A stretch of 64,000 bases of DNA from Anthoceros angustus. Lineage: Eukaryota > Streptophyta > Anthocerotopsida > Anthocerotales > Anthocerotaceae. The notes under the pieces were generated by a model. The model was not told where the DNA came from, made no database searches, and worked only from the letters and a program-made list of their open reading frames with translations. The stretch spans positions 62,001 through 126,000 of the forward strand of contig VJWM01000044.1 of NCBI GenBank assembly GCA_010909165.1, in the 5' to 3' direction. The translations under genes were made by a program, and so were the position numbers. Of the stretch, positions 22,514-33,062 are shown piece by piece (within the stretch, counting starts at the first letter, position 1; each line of letters begins with the position of its first letter).

Positions 22514-25500
22514 CTAGTTTCTTTTGTATGCTACAAGTCCATTTCGGATGGTGGATGTCATCGACTTCAATCTGGCATATATCTGTTTCCTCTCCGGGTG
22601 CTCCTTATCTTCTACCACAAAATAGTGCAGTTGGCTCTCGAATTCCATCCAGGTACGACCGGGTTCCTTCTCAACACCTCTATCCTCCACGAGTTTTCTT
22701 AACTCTGCGTGGTCCTTCCATAGGCCAGCTCCTGCATAGATGTTTGACATCATGCAATATGCAGCTGAGAGAGTGGGATCAAGTCTTAGTACATTGTCAA
22801 ATGCAAGTTCTCCTTGCTCCACGTTACCATGGATCTGACAACCTGCAAGCAGAGAAAGCCACACAATGGCGTCGGGCAGAAATGGCATTCTCTGTACAAG
22901 CTTTACAGCCTCACAAAGATGACCAGCACGACCAAGGAGATCTACCATGCATGTGTAGTGCTCCATGTCAGGGAGGATGCCAAATTCTGCAGACATAGAT
23001 TGCAGCAGCAAGTCCGCCTCCCTAATCAGACCGCCATGACTACATGCTTGTAGTAGGCATAGGAAGGTAACTCTGTCTGGTTGAACTCCTTCCTGTAGCA
23101 TCCTGTTAAAGAACTGCAGGGCAATTCTGGCACTCCCGTCCTGAGAGTATCCTGCAATCATCGCATTCCATGACGCAAGGGCTCTCTTAGGCAGTCTGTT
23201 AAACACTTTGCTTGCATCCGGAATGCTCCCACATTTTGCAAACATGTCAACTATACAGTTGCCAAGATAGAGCTTACACTCTAAACCTCTCCGCAAAATC
23301 TGTGCATGAAGCAGCTTGCCTTGATTCAATGCTGCCAAACCTGAACATGCCTTAAGCATGCTGATGAAAGTGATTTCGTCTGGTTGAATGCCCTCCTCCT
23401 GCATTGCTTCGAACAGTTGAATACAACGGTCATACTCACTGTTTTGCATATGTGCAGCAATTATAGCATTCCATGAAACCAGATCCCTGCCAGTAAGCTT
23501 GTGAAAGACGGCGTACGCATCCTTCAGGTTTCCACACTTGGTATACATGTCAATCAGTGAATTGGCAAGCACAACATCCGACTCCAAGCCACATCCTATG
23601 ATGCAAGCGTGAACTAGCTTTCCCTGATCTAAAGCTCCAAGATTGGAACATGCGTTCAAAACGATGATTAGAGTGCCCTCATCCATGGCAATGTCCTCCT
23701 GCTCCATTTCCTGAAATAGTGCTAGTGCTTCCTGACTGCAACCATGCTGGGCATATCCTCCAATCATAACATTCCACAAACCTACATCTTTCGTTTCCAA
23801 GCTACTAAATACTCTGTGGGCATCCTCCAAACTCCCACATTTGCAGTACATGGTTATGGTGCCTCTCATAATCTCATTTGACGCAAAACACGCCTCCAAA
23901 CAGCAGCTATGGAGGATTCTGCCAAGCTCTAGTGCAGCCTCGCTGGCACATGCTTTCAAAATGCTGACAAGCGTGACCAAGTCTGGCTGAAAACTTTCCT
24001 GAGACATTTTCAAGAAAAGATCAAGAGCTTCCTGACCAAAACCATGCTGGGTGTATCCTGCAATCATTGCATTCCACACCACCAGGTTTTTGGAAGATAT
24101 TCTATCAAACACTCCCCGGGCAATGTCTAAATTCCCACAACTGGCATACATGTTGATCAAGGCGCTGCAAATAAACGCATCGGACTCAAGACCTGGCACA
24201 GTTATCCCAGCATGAAGTAGCCTTCCTTGGTCCAGGGCTGCTAGACCAGAACATGCTTGAAGTACGCTTACAAGGGTGACCTTGTCTGGCTGCATCCTTT
24301 CCTGATGCATTTCATGCACCAGTTGAAGTGCCTTCAAACTGGCTCCATGTCGTGCATAGCCCGCAATCAATGCATTCCACGACACAGAATTCCTTCTCTC
24401 CAATCTATCAAAAACTCTTTGAGCGTCCTCCAGGCTCCCACACTTCGAATACAAGTCAAGGAGGGTGCTGCTTAAAACTATGTCCGACTCAAGCCCCTTC
24501 GCCATGATCTGGACATGTACCAGCTTGCCGTGATTGAGATCTGCTGCTTTGGAGCACGCCTTGAGAATACTGAGAAATGTTACCCTGTTAGCCTCCATCC
24601 CTTGCTGTTGCAATTGGTGGAAGAGTACAAGGGCTGCGTGAACTTCTCCATTGTGGGCATACCCTGCAATCATGGCATTCCAAGTTACCAACGTTTTTGT
24701 GGCCAATCTGTCAAAAATACAACGTGCATCCTCCATGCTGGCACATTTGGAATACATATCAATCAGCGTGCTGCCAACAAATTCTTGTGACTCAAAACCA
24801 CGTTCCATAATCTGAGCGTGTACCAGCTTTCCTCGGTCTAGGGCTACTCGACTGGAACAAGCTTTCAGAAGGCTGACGAAAGTAACGGTGTCTGGCACCA
24901 CGCCGTGCTGCTGCATCTGGTGAAAAAGCAAGAATGCAACTCGATCATCTCCACAGTGGGCGTAGCCTGAAATCATGACATTCCATGTCACCAAACTTTT
25001 GGTCAACAATCTGTCAAACACTTTGCGTGCATCTTCTAGGTCCCCACACTTTGCATACATATCAATCAAAGTGGTGGCGATGAATACATCTGACCCAAAA
25101 CCACCCTCAATAACGTGAGTATGGAGCAGCTTGCCCTGCTGTAAGGCACCTAACCTGGAACATGCTTTGAGAAGGCTCACCAGGGCAATCTGGCTTGGGA
25201 GTTTACTCTCGAGGTGCATTTGCTGGTATAGGCGGATGGCAACCCAGCCATCTCCATGCTCAGCATATCCCACAATTAGAGCACTCCAAGACATTGGGTC
25301 TCTCTCTGTCAGCCTGTCAAAAACTGACTGGGCTGCCTCCAGGCTTCCACAGGAGGCATACATGTCAATGAGGGCGCTGTTAACCCACGGGTTGGAGTGC
25401 AACCTGTATTTCATCAAGTGGGAGTGAGCATTCTGTCCTGCTGCCAGAGCCCCTGCAGCCGCGCAAGCTTTCAAGTCGGCCACAATTTCGCTCACACTAA

Positions 25501-25861
25501 CACCCTCAGGCCGCAAATCCAAATCGCTGTGGAGCTCCACAGCTTGGTCAGCCATGTCGTGCTTGAGCTTAGCTGACATGGTTTCAGTAGGATGCCCCTT
25601 CTGTGGAGCCTGGTTGTTACCCTCCCAGCTTCCGCAACTAGACGACATACGGAGGAGGTTATTCCCCGAAGACGACCTGAACCCACAGGCTCCATCACCA
25701 AGCCACTTGCCAGCTGAAAGCTCTTTCTTTCCCGTGCCCTCCTGCAGAAAGTTGAAGAGCACTTTGGCAGTAACACAAATTTCTCGCCAGCCCATGAGAT
25801 GCTGCTGCACGTGAACAGCGTCATTGAGCTGTGTCTGTGAAATCTGATAGACAACCTGCAA
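22514..25861 (-). CDS. PLS-class pentatricopeptide repeat protein, E-type, 1115 aa
   Basis: A single uninterrupted exon. From about residue 130 the protein is built of tandem P-L-S triplets of about 101 residues each, some nine or ten in all. Typical elements recur: IDMYAKCG, VFDRL, VSWNALIAGYA and QPDKVTFVSLLKAC. The C terminus has E and partial E+ motifs (HYTCMVDLLGRAGHL, MMSNIYAGAGLWKDHAELR, EPGRTWMEF, HPERKQIY) but no DYW deaminase domain follows. Such proteins bind organellar RNA and define C-to-U editing sites, E types recruiting a deaminase in trans. Which organelle is unclear: the first about 110 residues have no clean transit peptide, and internal Met23, Met72 or Met95 are alternative starts. 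The gene is convergent with the arabinofuranosidase, with 352 bp between stop codons. Confidence 0.93.
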   Translation of the reverse strand: MQVVYQISQTQLNDAVHVQQHLMGWREICVTAKVLFNFLQEGTGKKELSAGKWLGDGACGFRSSSGNNLLRMSSSCGSWEGNNQAPQKGHPTETMSAKLKHDMADQAVELHSDLDLRPEGVSVSEIVADLKACAAAGALAAGQNAHSHLMKYRLHSNPWVNSALIDMYASCGSLEAAQSVFDRLTERDPMSWSALIVGYAEHGDGWVAIRLYQQMHLESKLPSQIALVSLLKACSRLGALQQGKLLHTHVIEGGFGSDVFIATTLIDMYAKCGDLEDARKVFDRLLTKSLVTWNVMISGYAHCGDDRVAFLLFHQMQQHGVVPDTVTFVSLLKACSSRVALDRGKLVHAQIMERGFESQEFVGSTLIDMYSKCASMEDARCIFDRLATKTLVTWNAMIAGYAHNGEVHAALVLFHQLQQQGMEANRVTFLSILKACSKAADLNHGKLVHVQIMAKGLESDIVLSSTLLDLYSKCGSLEDAQRVFDRLERRNSVSWNALIAGYARHGASLKALQLVHEMHQERMQPDKVTLVSVLQACSGLAALDQGRLLHAGITVPGLESDAFICSALINMYASCGNLDIARGVFDRISSKNLVVWNAMIAGYTQHGFGQEALDLFLKMSQESFQPDLVTLVSILKACASEAALELGRILHSCCLEACFASNEIMRGTITMYCKCGSLEDAHRVFSSLETKDVGLWNVMIGGYAQHGCSQEALALFQEMEQEDIAMDEGTLIIVLNACSNLGALDQGKLVHACIIGCGLESDVVLANSLIDMYTKCGNLKDAYAVFHKLTGRDLVSWNAIIAAHMQNSEYDRCIQLFEAMQEEGIQPDEITFISMLKACSGLAALNQGKLLHAQILRRGLECKLYLGNCIVDMFAKCGSIPDASKVFNRLPKRALASWNAMIAGYSQDGSARIALQFFNRMLQEGVQPDRVTFLCLLQACSHGGLIREADLLLQSMSAEFGILPDMEHYTCMVDLLGRAGHLCEAVKLVQRMPFLPDAIVWLSLLAGCQIHGNVEQGELAFDNVLRLDPTLSAAYCMMSNIYAGAGLWKDHAELRKLVEDRGVEKEPGRTWMEFESQLHYFVVEDKEHPERKQIYARLKSMTSTIRNGLVAYKRN

Positions 25862-26249
25862 GTTATGGGACGATTTCGATCCTTGCCAATTCTATCAAAT
25901 GAGACAATTGTAGTAGCCGCAGCTCTGCAAGCACACGATCCCCTGGTTCCTTACATCCAACGACATGATGGCCTGCCACCTCCTTCCTGGCTACATTTTG
26001 ACCATTTCTTTCTTGCATCGGGCTCCGCTCCCCCGTGATGTTCACACTACACACCTAGCTCTGGGCGTTCAAACTCAGCCGTAGACTAGGTGATGCAAAC
26101 CCTTCCCCACTGCAGAGCATGAAGAAATTGTTGGAGAGCAGCTTCTTGCACACAAAACTGTGTGTGCAAAGCCGGGGAGCCTTGTAGATCCAAAACAACT
26201 GATAGACATGACGTCACCTGTAGTGCCCTGTTGGACGATATTCACATGA

Positions 26250-26804
26250 AGGAGATGGTGAACAGCTCTTTGACCTGGTTATCAGAATGCGAGAGGATGG
26301 CATCCAGCCCGACGCCATCGCCATCACGTTCCTTCGTAAGCTCAAGTTCTTTCCTGGTCATACGGGTGGATTGGACAAGGGGCTTGGGTCTACAAAGAGG
26401 CACTATTTCGTCAATCCCACAGCAGACCACTACACATGCATGGTGGATCTCTTGGGTCCGTGGAGGACAGCTGGACGAGGCACTAGCTTTAGTACAGACG
26501 ACGTTTTGTGGAACAGAAGCATAGCCTCGAAGTAAAGGACAAGGAGCAATTACGGGACTTGCGCAGAGCCATAGAGATAGGAGATCGAGATGTTCTGTCA
26601 TGAATATGGAATTTCTTGCTCCCTACCAGATCTGCGGTTCTGCCTGAGCTGCAGTTTAGCATACTCCACTGCGTGCTTGTAAAAAGTGCAGCAACGTGGA
26701 GGTGGGATGCCATAGTGCCTTTTGATGAAGCAGGGAGCCTGGTCAAGAAGGATGCCGCGGCATATCTGTCCATGTTGAATATCCACACCTGTGGTCAGAT
26801 GTGA
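26250..26804 (+). pseudogene. Decayed PPR (PLS/E) gene fragment
   Basis: Frames on the plus strand give the PPR-type pieces LFDLVIRMREDGIQPDAI, ADHYTCMVDLLG, then in another frame RGGQLDEALALVQ, and later AAAYLSMLNIHTC. Together they match the end of the last repeat and the E motif of a PLS protein, in the right order, but with at least one frameshift near 26456 and missing spacer sequence. Nothing upstream encodes the rest of such a protein. It is unlike the adjacent complete PPR gene in exact sequence, so it is probably an old, separate relic. Confidence 0.75.
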
Positions 26805-27671
26805 TGCAGGAGGTGCAAGGGAGGAGAACACGAATCAGGGCCAGGAAGCAGCCAGGCCACAGCTGGTGGACGGACACCGATGGACTGGTGCATAGTTTCT
26901 GGGTTGGAGAGGGAGGAAAAGGAGGGTGACAGCCGAAATGAAGAAACGAAAGTATGTGGGAAGACATATCCTATGTGGAAAGGCAAATGTATTGTGTGAG
27001 CACAACGACAATCTGGCTATGGTCTCAAACAAGACACCCCCCCATGTGATCCCCTTGTTGTCACTGTGAAAGATGTGGCGGTTTTGCGTCCATCGTCACT
27101 CTGCCTACCGAAGATATAGCAGTCTCGGGAACAGTTGTTCAAGGACGGAAAACGTTCTTTTGAGGAAGCGAGGGGCTGATATGCCCAGACATGTTGCAAC
27201 TTGCATGCATATGCTTCACTCTCTAAAACCTCAGAAGATGAACTGATCATGCTCTATGACAACGTCTAGTTCGACCCCATCCATCAAGGTTTTGAGTTGA
27301 ATTATGCCCATAAATTGGTTTCTGGATCTGCTTATACTTGATGCGGGAATATGATTGGTTCTCATTGAAGAAGAAGAAGACGAAGAAGAATGAAGGACGT
27401 CTCAACCTCCTCCAATGGCCAATGTGTGATGCATGGCGAATGTGTGATGCATTCATGATCCGCACCTGCGAACATTGCTACATAAACTACATAAGCCGCT
27501 CCAGGCGTGCAGCTTTTCCACTTTCCTTTTGTCCTCTGAATGTCATCTCATCGCTGGTGGGCCATCACTTGTATTGTTATATGTTGTATAGACGACTTTC
27601 TCGAGAAAACAAACATTGTCCGTCTGGGAGAAAGGCAGGCCGCAGGCAGGCTCTTCTGCATCAACTTCCAT
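26805..27671. other. Intergenic region, no gene recognised
   Basis: Only short frames without known motifs. A GAA-rich stretch lies near 27366-27391. Confidence 0.5.
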
Positions 27672-30001
27672 CCAACAGACCAACTGTCCTTTGTCATTTC
27701 CAGAAAAGATACGCCCACGATGACGCACAACGTCTCCTTTTCTGGTGGCGACAAAAGCACGTGGATCCAAACATCTGATGGAGTGAAGCTTTTCTACAGC
27801 AACAATTACAACAACTCTCTGGTACCAGCATCCTATTGCACCTGGTACTGGGTTGCGGTTATATTGGGATGCACAGCTCTATGTTATGCTATGAAGATTC
27901 AACACTTCTACCACCTCCGCTGGTTGGCCGGCTGCGTGACCCATCCAACAGAGAAGTGAGGTCGCAGGAAACCAGAATATAGTACAGCAGGTGGAACGCC
28001 TAGCACGGGATCCTTGCTCTGCAAAATAAGGGGCCAGCTTGTGCAGTCATGATACCAACAAGAGCCGCTGGTTTGGCGGGCGTGCCGACGGACTTCGAGA
28101 AAGTGTAGCGCTGCTCCGCTGCTGTTTTGGCACCCGATTGAACAAAAAAGGCCCCGTTCAACAACAGATCATCTGATGACCACCAGTCCCAGGACTCCCA
28201 ATTGACATTTGTGTCCCGCTTTGTCACCTGTACATAGGCACACCATTTTCAGTACAGTTGAGGAGATTGCCAACACTTTGGAGATGGCCGCAAGAGAGAT
28301 TTGCAACTTACCTCTTTGGTGGTAGAAACATCCGAGGCGAGATATCGGTTGCTCTCGCTGTAGATGGTGGGGTTGGCACTGCCTCCACTGCATACATCTC
28401 CCACTTGGTGTAGTCGTTGTTGACAACATGGAATTGGCCAAAGCGGCACCTGCAGGGCAGACAGAATGCTATGCCAATAAGCAACTTCTGGGAAGAGGAG
28501 ATTGCTGTGATTGGCTATAACAAGTAATATTGGCTCATCAATGAATACCTGGGCATTCGCTGAACCAAGCCTTCTCCAAAATGGTTGAGAGCAACGGTAA
28601 CTTGCATGTCCTTGTCTGCGGAGTACTCATCACTGTGACCCAGCAGCATCACCTGTGGCACATTGGACGTTTCTTCATGTCAGAGCACCGGGAGAGTGGA
28701 GAATGCTATCCACAACTTCGTGTAGTGATTCAGAAATGTTGCAAGTACCTTGTCATGGTTTGTGAAGTAGTTGTTGGAGATGGTGATGGCCGTGGAAGAC
28801 ATCACAGCATCGATGAGCCCGTCTTGACAGCTTGCCAACAGACCAACTGTCCTTTGTCATTTCCAGAAAAGATACGCCCACGATGACGCACAACGTCTCC
28901 TTTTCTGGTGGCGACAAAAGCACGTGGATCCAAACATCTGATGGAGTGAAGCTTTTCTACAGCAACAATTACAACAACTCTCTGGTACCAGCATCCTATT
29001 GCACCTGGTACTGGGTTGCGGTTATATTGGGATGCACAGCTCTATGTTATGCTATGAAGATTCAACACTTCTACCACCTCCGCTGGTTGGCCGGCTGCGT
29101 GACCCATCCAACAGAGAAGTGAGGTCGCAGGAAACCAGAATATAGTACAGCAGGTGGAACGCCTAGCACGGGATCCTTGCTCTGCAAAATAAGGGCCAGC
29201 TTGTGCAGTCATGATACCAACAAGAGCCGCTGGTTTGGCGGGCGTGCCGACGGACTTCGAGAAAGTGTAGCGCTGCTCCGCTGCTGTTTTGGCACCCGAT
29301 TGAACAAAAAGGCCCCGTTCAACAACAGATCATCTGATGACCACCAGTCCCAGGACTCCCAATTGACATTTGTGTCCCGCTTTGTCACCTGTACATAGGC
29401 ACACCATTTTCAGTACAGTTGAGGAGATTGCCAACACTTTGGAGATGGCCGCAAGAGAGATTTGCAACTTACCTCTTTGGTGGTAGAAACATCCGAGGCG
29501 AGATATCGGTTGCTCTCGCTGTAGATGGTGGGGTTGGCACTGCCTCCCACTGCATACATCTCCCACTTGGTGTAGTCGTTGTTGACAACATGGAATTGGC
29601 CAAAGCGGCACCTGCAGGGGCAGACAGAATGCTATGCCAATAAGCAACTTCTGGGAAGAGGAGAGATTGCTGTGATTGGCTATAACAAGTAATATTGGCT
29701 CATCAATGAATACCTGGGCATTCGCTGAACCAAGCCTTCTCCAAAATGGTTGAGAGCAACGGTAACTTGCATGTCCTTGTCTGCGGAGTACTCATCACTG
29801 TGACCCAGCAGCATCACCTGTGGCACATTGGACGTTTCTTCATGTCAGAGCACCGGGAGAGTGGAGAATGCTATCCACAACTTCGTGTAGTGATTCAGAA
29901 ATGTTGCAAGTACCTTGTCATGGTTTGTGAAGTAGTTGTTGGAGATGGTGATGGCCGTGGAAGACATCACAGCATCGATGAGCCCGTCTTGACAGCTTGC
30001 C
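27672..30001. repeat. 1.16-kb direct tandem duplication
   Basis: The segment 27672-28835 is repeated at 28836-30001. I found no substitutions, only length changes: runs of G, A, C and G differ by one base and an AG dinucleotide by one unit. The junction at about 28831-28840 reads CTTGCCAACAGACC, joining exon 2 of pectate lyase 2 to its distal 3' flank; both ends share CCAA, suggesting a microhomology-based event. The right copy belongs to the complete gene and the left copy is an extra 3' half. Confidence 0.95.
28000..28835 (-). pseudogene. Extra 3' half of pectate lyase 2 (left duplicate copy)
   Basis: This holds the end of exon 2 (28835 to about 28751), exon 3, exon 4 and exon 5 of pectate lyase 2 with the same splice sites, but lacks everything 5' of DGLIDAV. 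It therefore has no signal peptide, no start and no promoter of its own. Its exon 4 lacks one C in a CCC run near 28384, shifting the frame after MYAV. Its final exon (28227-28000) is, in contrast, fully open to the natural stop with GAFFVQSGAK intact, unlike the right copy. Confidence 0.85.
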
Positions 30002-30837
30002 AAATAGACGTGGTCCACCCAGATGTCTCTAGAACCGAAGATGGAGATTCCGTCTCCATCTGACCTTGTCCTCCACCCATAGTGAGTAGGAGAGCTCCTC
30101 ACCATGGCATTCCCAGCTGACCGACAGTTGTACACTTTCACACCGTGAATTATGACGTTAGAGATGAATTGCAAAGTGAAGCAAGCACCGTTGGCAATGT
30201 GAACATCAGCGCCTCTCCCGTCGATGGTCTTGAAGCTGTTCATGATCAGCTCCTCCCTGAGCTCAATGACCATGTCTTTCTCAAAGACAATCCACAGCGG
30301 CTCACTCTGAATGACAGCATGCCTCAGCGTGCCTGGTTTCGGGGTCACAACGTCGTTGTCACTTGAGTCAGTCACAACGTAGTACCTCCCGTACTTGCCG
30401 CCCAAGGCATTCCTCCCGAACCCAATGCCGCAGTCAGCCAGCCTCTTCCGATTGTCGGCCCAGTTGGGATCGCACCTCCAACAATCGTCGATCGGGTTGC
30501 CAGTGAGCTGACATCCCCGTCCCCGTCCCCGTCCCCGGAGCTGCAGTCTGGTGCTGCTCAAACAAACAGCAAATAAAAGGACATTGATCAGCCTCCTTTC
30601 TGCCTGAATCAGGACCAAGCTTGGAATTCGCTTTCGCAACGGATACCTGGCCGAATCGTTGGCTAAGTTCCTGGGCATTGTGTGAGATCCTCGCAACAGA
30701 TGGGTAGCCGCATTGTCGTCTGTTTTCTCCACAGCTGCTTCAGATGCCTCGGCCAATGCTGGTGCCCCTCCAATGAGGATCCCAAGAAAGAGGAGCAGAA
30801 GCGGAAGCAAAGCAGCCTGAGCCCATTGCTGGTCCAT
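29163..30837 (-). CDS. Secreted pectate lyase 2, 5 exons, apparent frameshift in last exon
   Basis: Exons: 30837-30647, 30553-29914, 29817-29714, 29611-29473, 29388-29163. A signal peptide ([21 protein letters not shown]) lies at the N terminus. The PL1 domain shows [61 protein letters not shown] and VGGSANPTI. It would cleave homogalacturonan in the wall by Ca-dependent beta-elimination. An RG-repeat (LRGRGRGRG) from a CCCCGT microsatellite precedes the domain. In exon 5 a T run is one base shorter than in the duplicate (5 versus 6), so after NGAF the frame shifts and ends early at 29211-29209; the natural stop would be 29165-29163. Exon 4 here is intact. Intron 1 (93 bp) has no in-frame stop, so retention would just add 31 residues. 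An upstream in-frame Met at 31044 is unlikely to be used because it precedes the signal peptide. Confidence 0.88.
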
Positions 30838-33062
30838 CTGCGAACCAGCACTGAGAAGCAGAGGTGATGCGCAAACAAACGTACAGATTGGAGCAGAATT
30901 CCGTGAAGCAAAGTGGGTGCTGTAAGCAGAGAAGAGGAAGCAGAGAGCATGGAAGGTGTGTCGTGTGGGCAGACAAAACAAGACCGCACACTGATATAGT
31001 GTGGAGTGGAACGTCCGGGGCCTGCAGGACCCCTGGAGCCCCAACTGCCAAGGCGGGGTAAACTCCGAGGCCCAAGGGGGTGAAATGTTCCGGGGAGCGG
31101 ACCCATGTCAGAGGGTGAGGCCAATCCAGCGACCAACTTGGCATTATGTATGGAGTAAATGAACATGGCGGTAGAGCCTGACGCTAAGACTGCAATCATG
31201 ATGTCGGGCGCTGGAGGGTAGTCATCAGTCCTCTGGATGAGCCCAGTCAATTTCTATCTCAGAGATGAAGAGATGCCAGGCTTCAGGGCCTGCGCGCCAA
31301 AATGCCTGACACCAGGGAAGTAGGGTCCGGGAGCGGGAGGCACGCATTTCGGACGGCCCGTTGCGTCATCGGGCTGCCTGCCATGTGCGGACTCGGAACT
31401 TGAAGCAGGCGACAAAGTATGGCCATTTGTTTTTGCTGTTGGGTGGGAACAAGGGAGGACAGCAAGTGAGGTGAAGCATGTGCGAGCAGGATGTGGGTCT
31501 AATCTGGTTCATCAGGCCATCAAGATGCCCAGTAGCACACAGTACTGCACAAGGACTGCACATGGCACTGCCCTCTCCAGTCCCCTTCACAAGTGTAGGG
31601 GAGTAGGCGGCCGGCCCCATTTTTTCACACAAACAGAACACCTCACCCAACTCTCTAAGGTACGCCCATTTTCACACACTTAGCACTCATACTTCGGTAC
31701 ATCGTAAGCATATTGAAACACAAAACTGATACATTACAACATGCTGAACATATTCACCAACGTGTTCACCGTTACAGCTCCAATCAGCTCTCACCAGATC
31801 CTAGGGATTTTCTGTTTTTCACAATTACCTTTTCTCTCCTTTCAAACAAGTTCTGCATGTTTTTCATAATTCTTTTTCTATCCTCCCAAAACAAGTATCA
31901 TACTGTCCACCAGCTATAACTAACCCCTAAACCAGCAAGGAATAAAGAAATGCTCCACGATCAACCAATTATCTCGAATAGTATAGTACTCGGATTTAAA
32001 ATATAATTATATTGATTCATATATACTGTTGAGAAAGGACTAAATAAAACAGTCACAAGTTGTGAATAGTTTTATCTTCCTAGAATACTCTTTATAGTTT
32101 ATTTATTTTTATGAACTGCTGAAGAAAAAATAAGTAATATAGTGACAAGATGTGGAAGATTTCTTGTTACTAGAATGTTTTTTTATGGGTTTTTCGTATG
32201 ATTGGATTGCCATAATATCCTCAAACTCCTTATCAACATTATAAACACCTCTAGTTCCATGAAAGGTTCTCATTCTATCCAACTGCTTGGTATACATGTA
32301 TAGAAAGAATAAGTAATGTAATCACAAGTTTTGGAAGGTTTCTTGATTCCAGAATGCTCTTCTATGACTGCAAGAATATCCTCAAACTCCTTAGCAACAT
32401 TATGAACACCTCAAAATCCTTATCAAAATGATGAAAACCTCTAGCTCGATGAAAGCTTCTCATTCAATCAAATCGTTTGGTGTACATATATAGTAGGCAA
32501 ATTTTTCCCGTCAACATCAACGCCACTAGACAAGAGCTAATCCAAATGACCATTTCTAAGCATTAAGAAATTGTCGTTGTTCCACTATAATTGATGAACC
32601 CTACAATTGAACAAGGATACCTATAGTATTAGCCATTCCAAGTTCATCTATGACATACACAAGTTCTTCCATGTAGATGAACATGAACTATTTTTTACTC
32701 ATATAAAGGAATTGATTGATTTCTAAACCCCACTTCAACTCAATTTCAATTCAACTTGTGCACTCCAGACTTACAAATCCAAAATTGCAAGAAGATGAAA
32801 AGAGGATGTGAAATAATGAAGTATGCAATAATTATTTTTACAATAATCATTTTTATATGGTGAGTATAACTATAAATATTCATTCAGAGAAAATTAATCT
32901 TGGTATCTATACAATAAGATTCGTATTTAAAATATCTTAATTCTTATACGATAACATAAAATATTAAAATTATTAAATAATATAAAATTTAATTATTTTG
33001 AATTCTATGCCATCCTCAATCCGTTGCCAGAATTCGATCCTAGATTGTTCGAGTGGGAGCCA
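30838..33062. other. Intergenic region; AT-rich, degenerate repeats
   Basis: No gene recognised. From 31680 the sequence turns strongly AT-rich. Around 32108-32490 there is a degenerate tandem duplication with a period near 190 bp: motifs such as AATAAGTAAT, CCTCAAACTCCTTA and TTCTCATTC recur in the same order. Confidence 0.55.

Noticed and set aside
27540-27959. 139-codon plus-strand frame, partly repeated at 28832-29122
   Set aside because: It lies antisense to the 3' flank of pectate lyase 2 and is repeated only because of the tandem duplication; no known domain.
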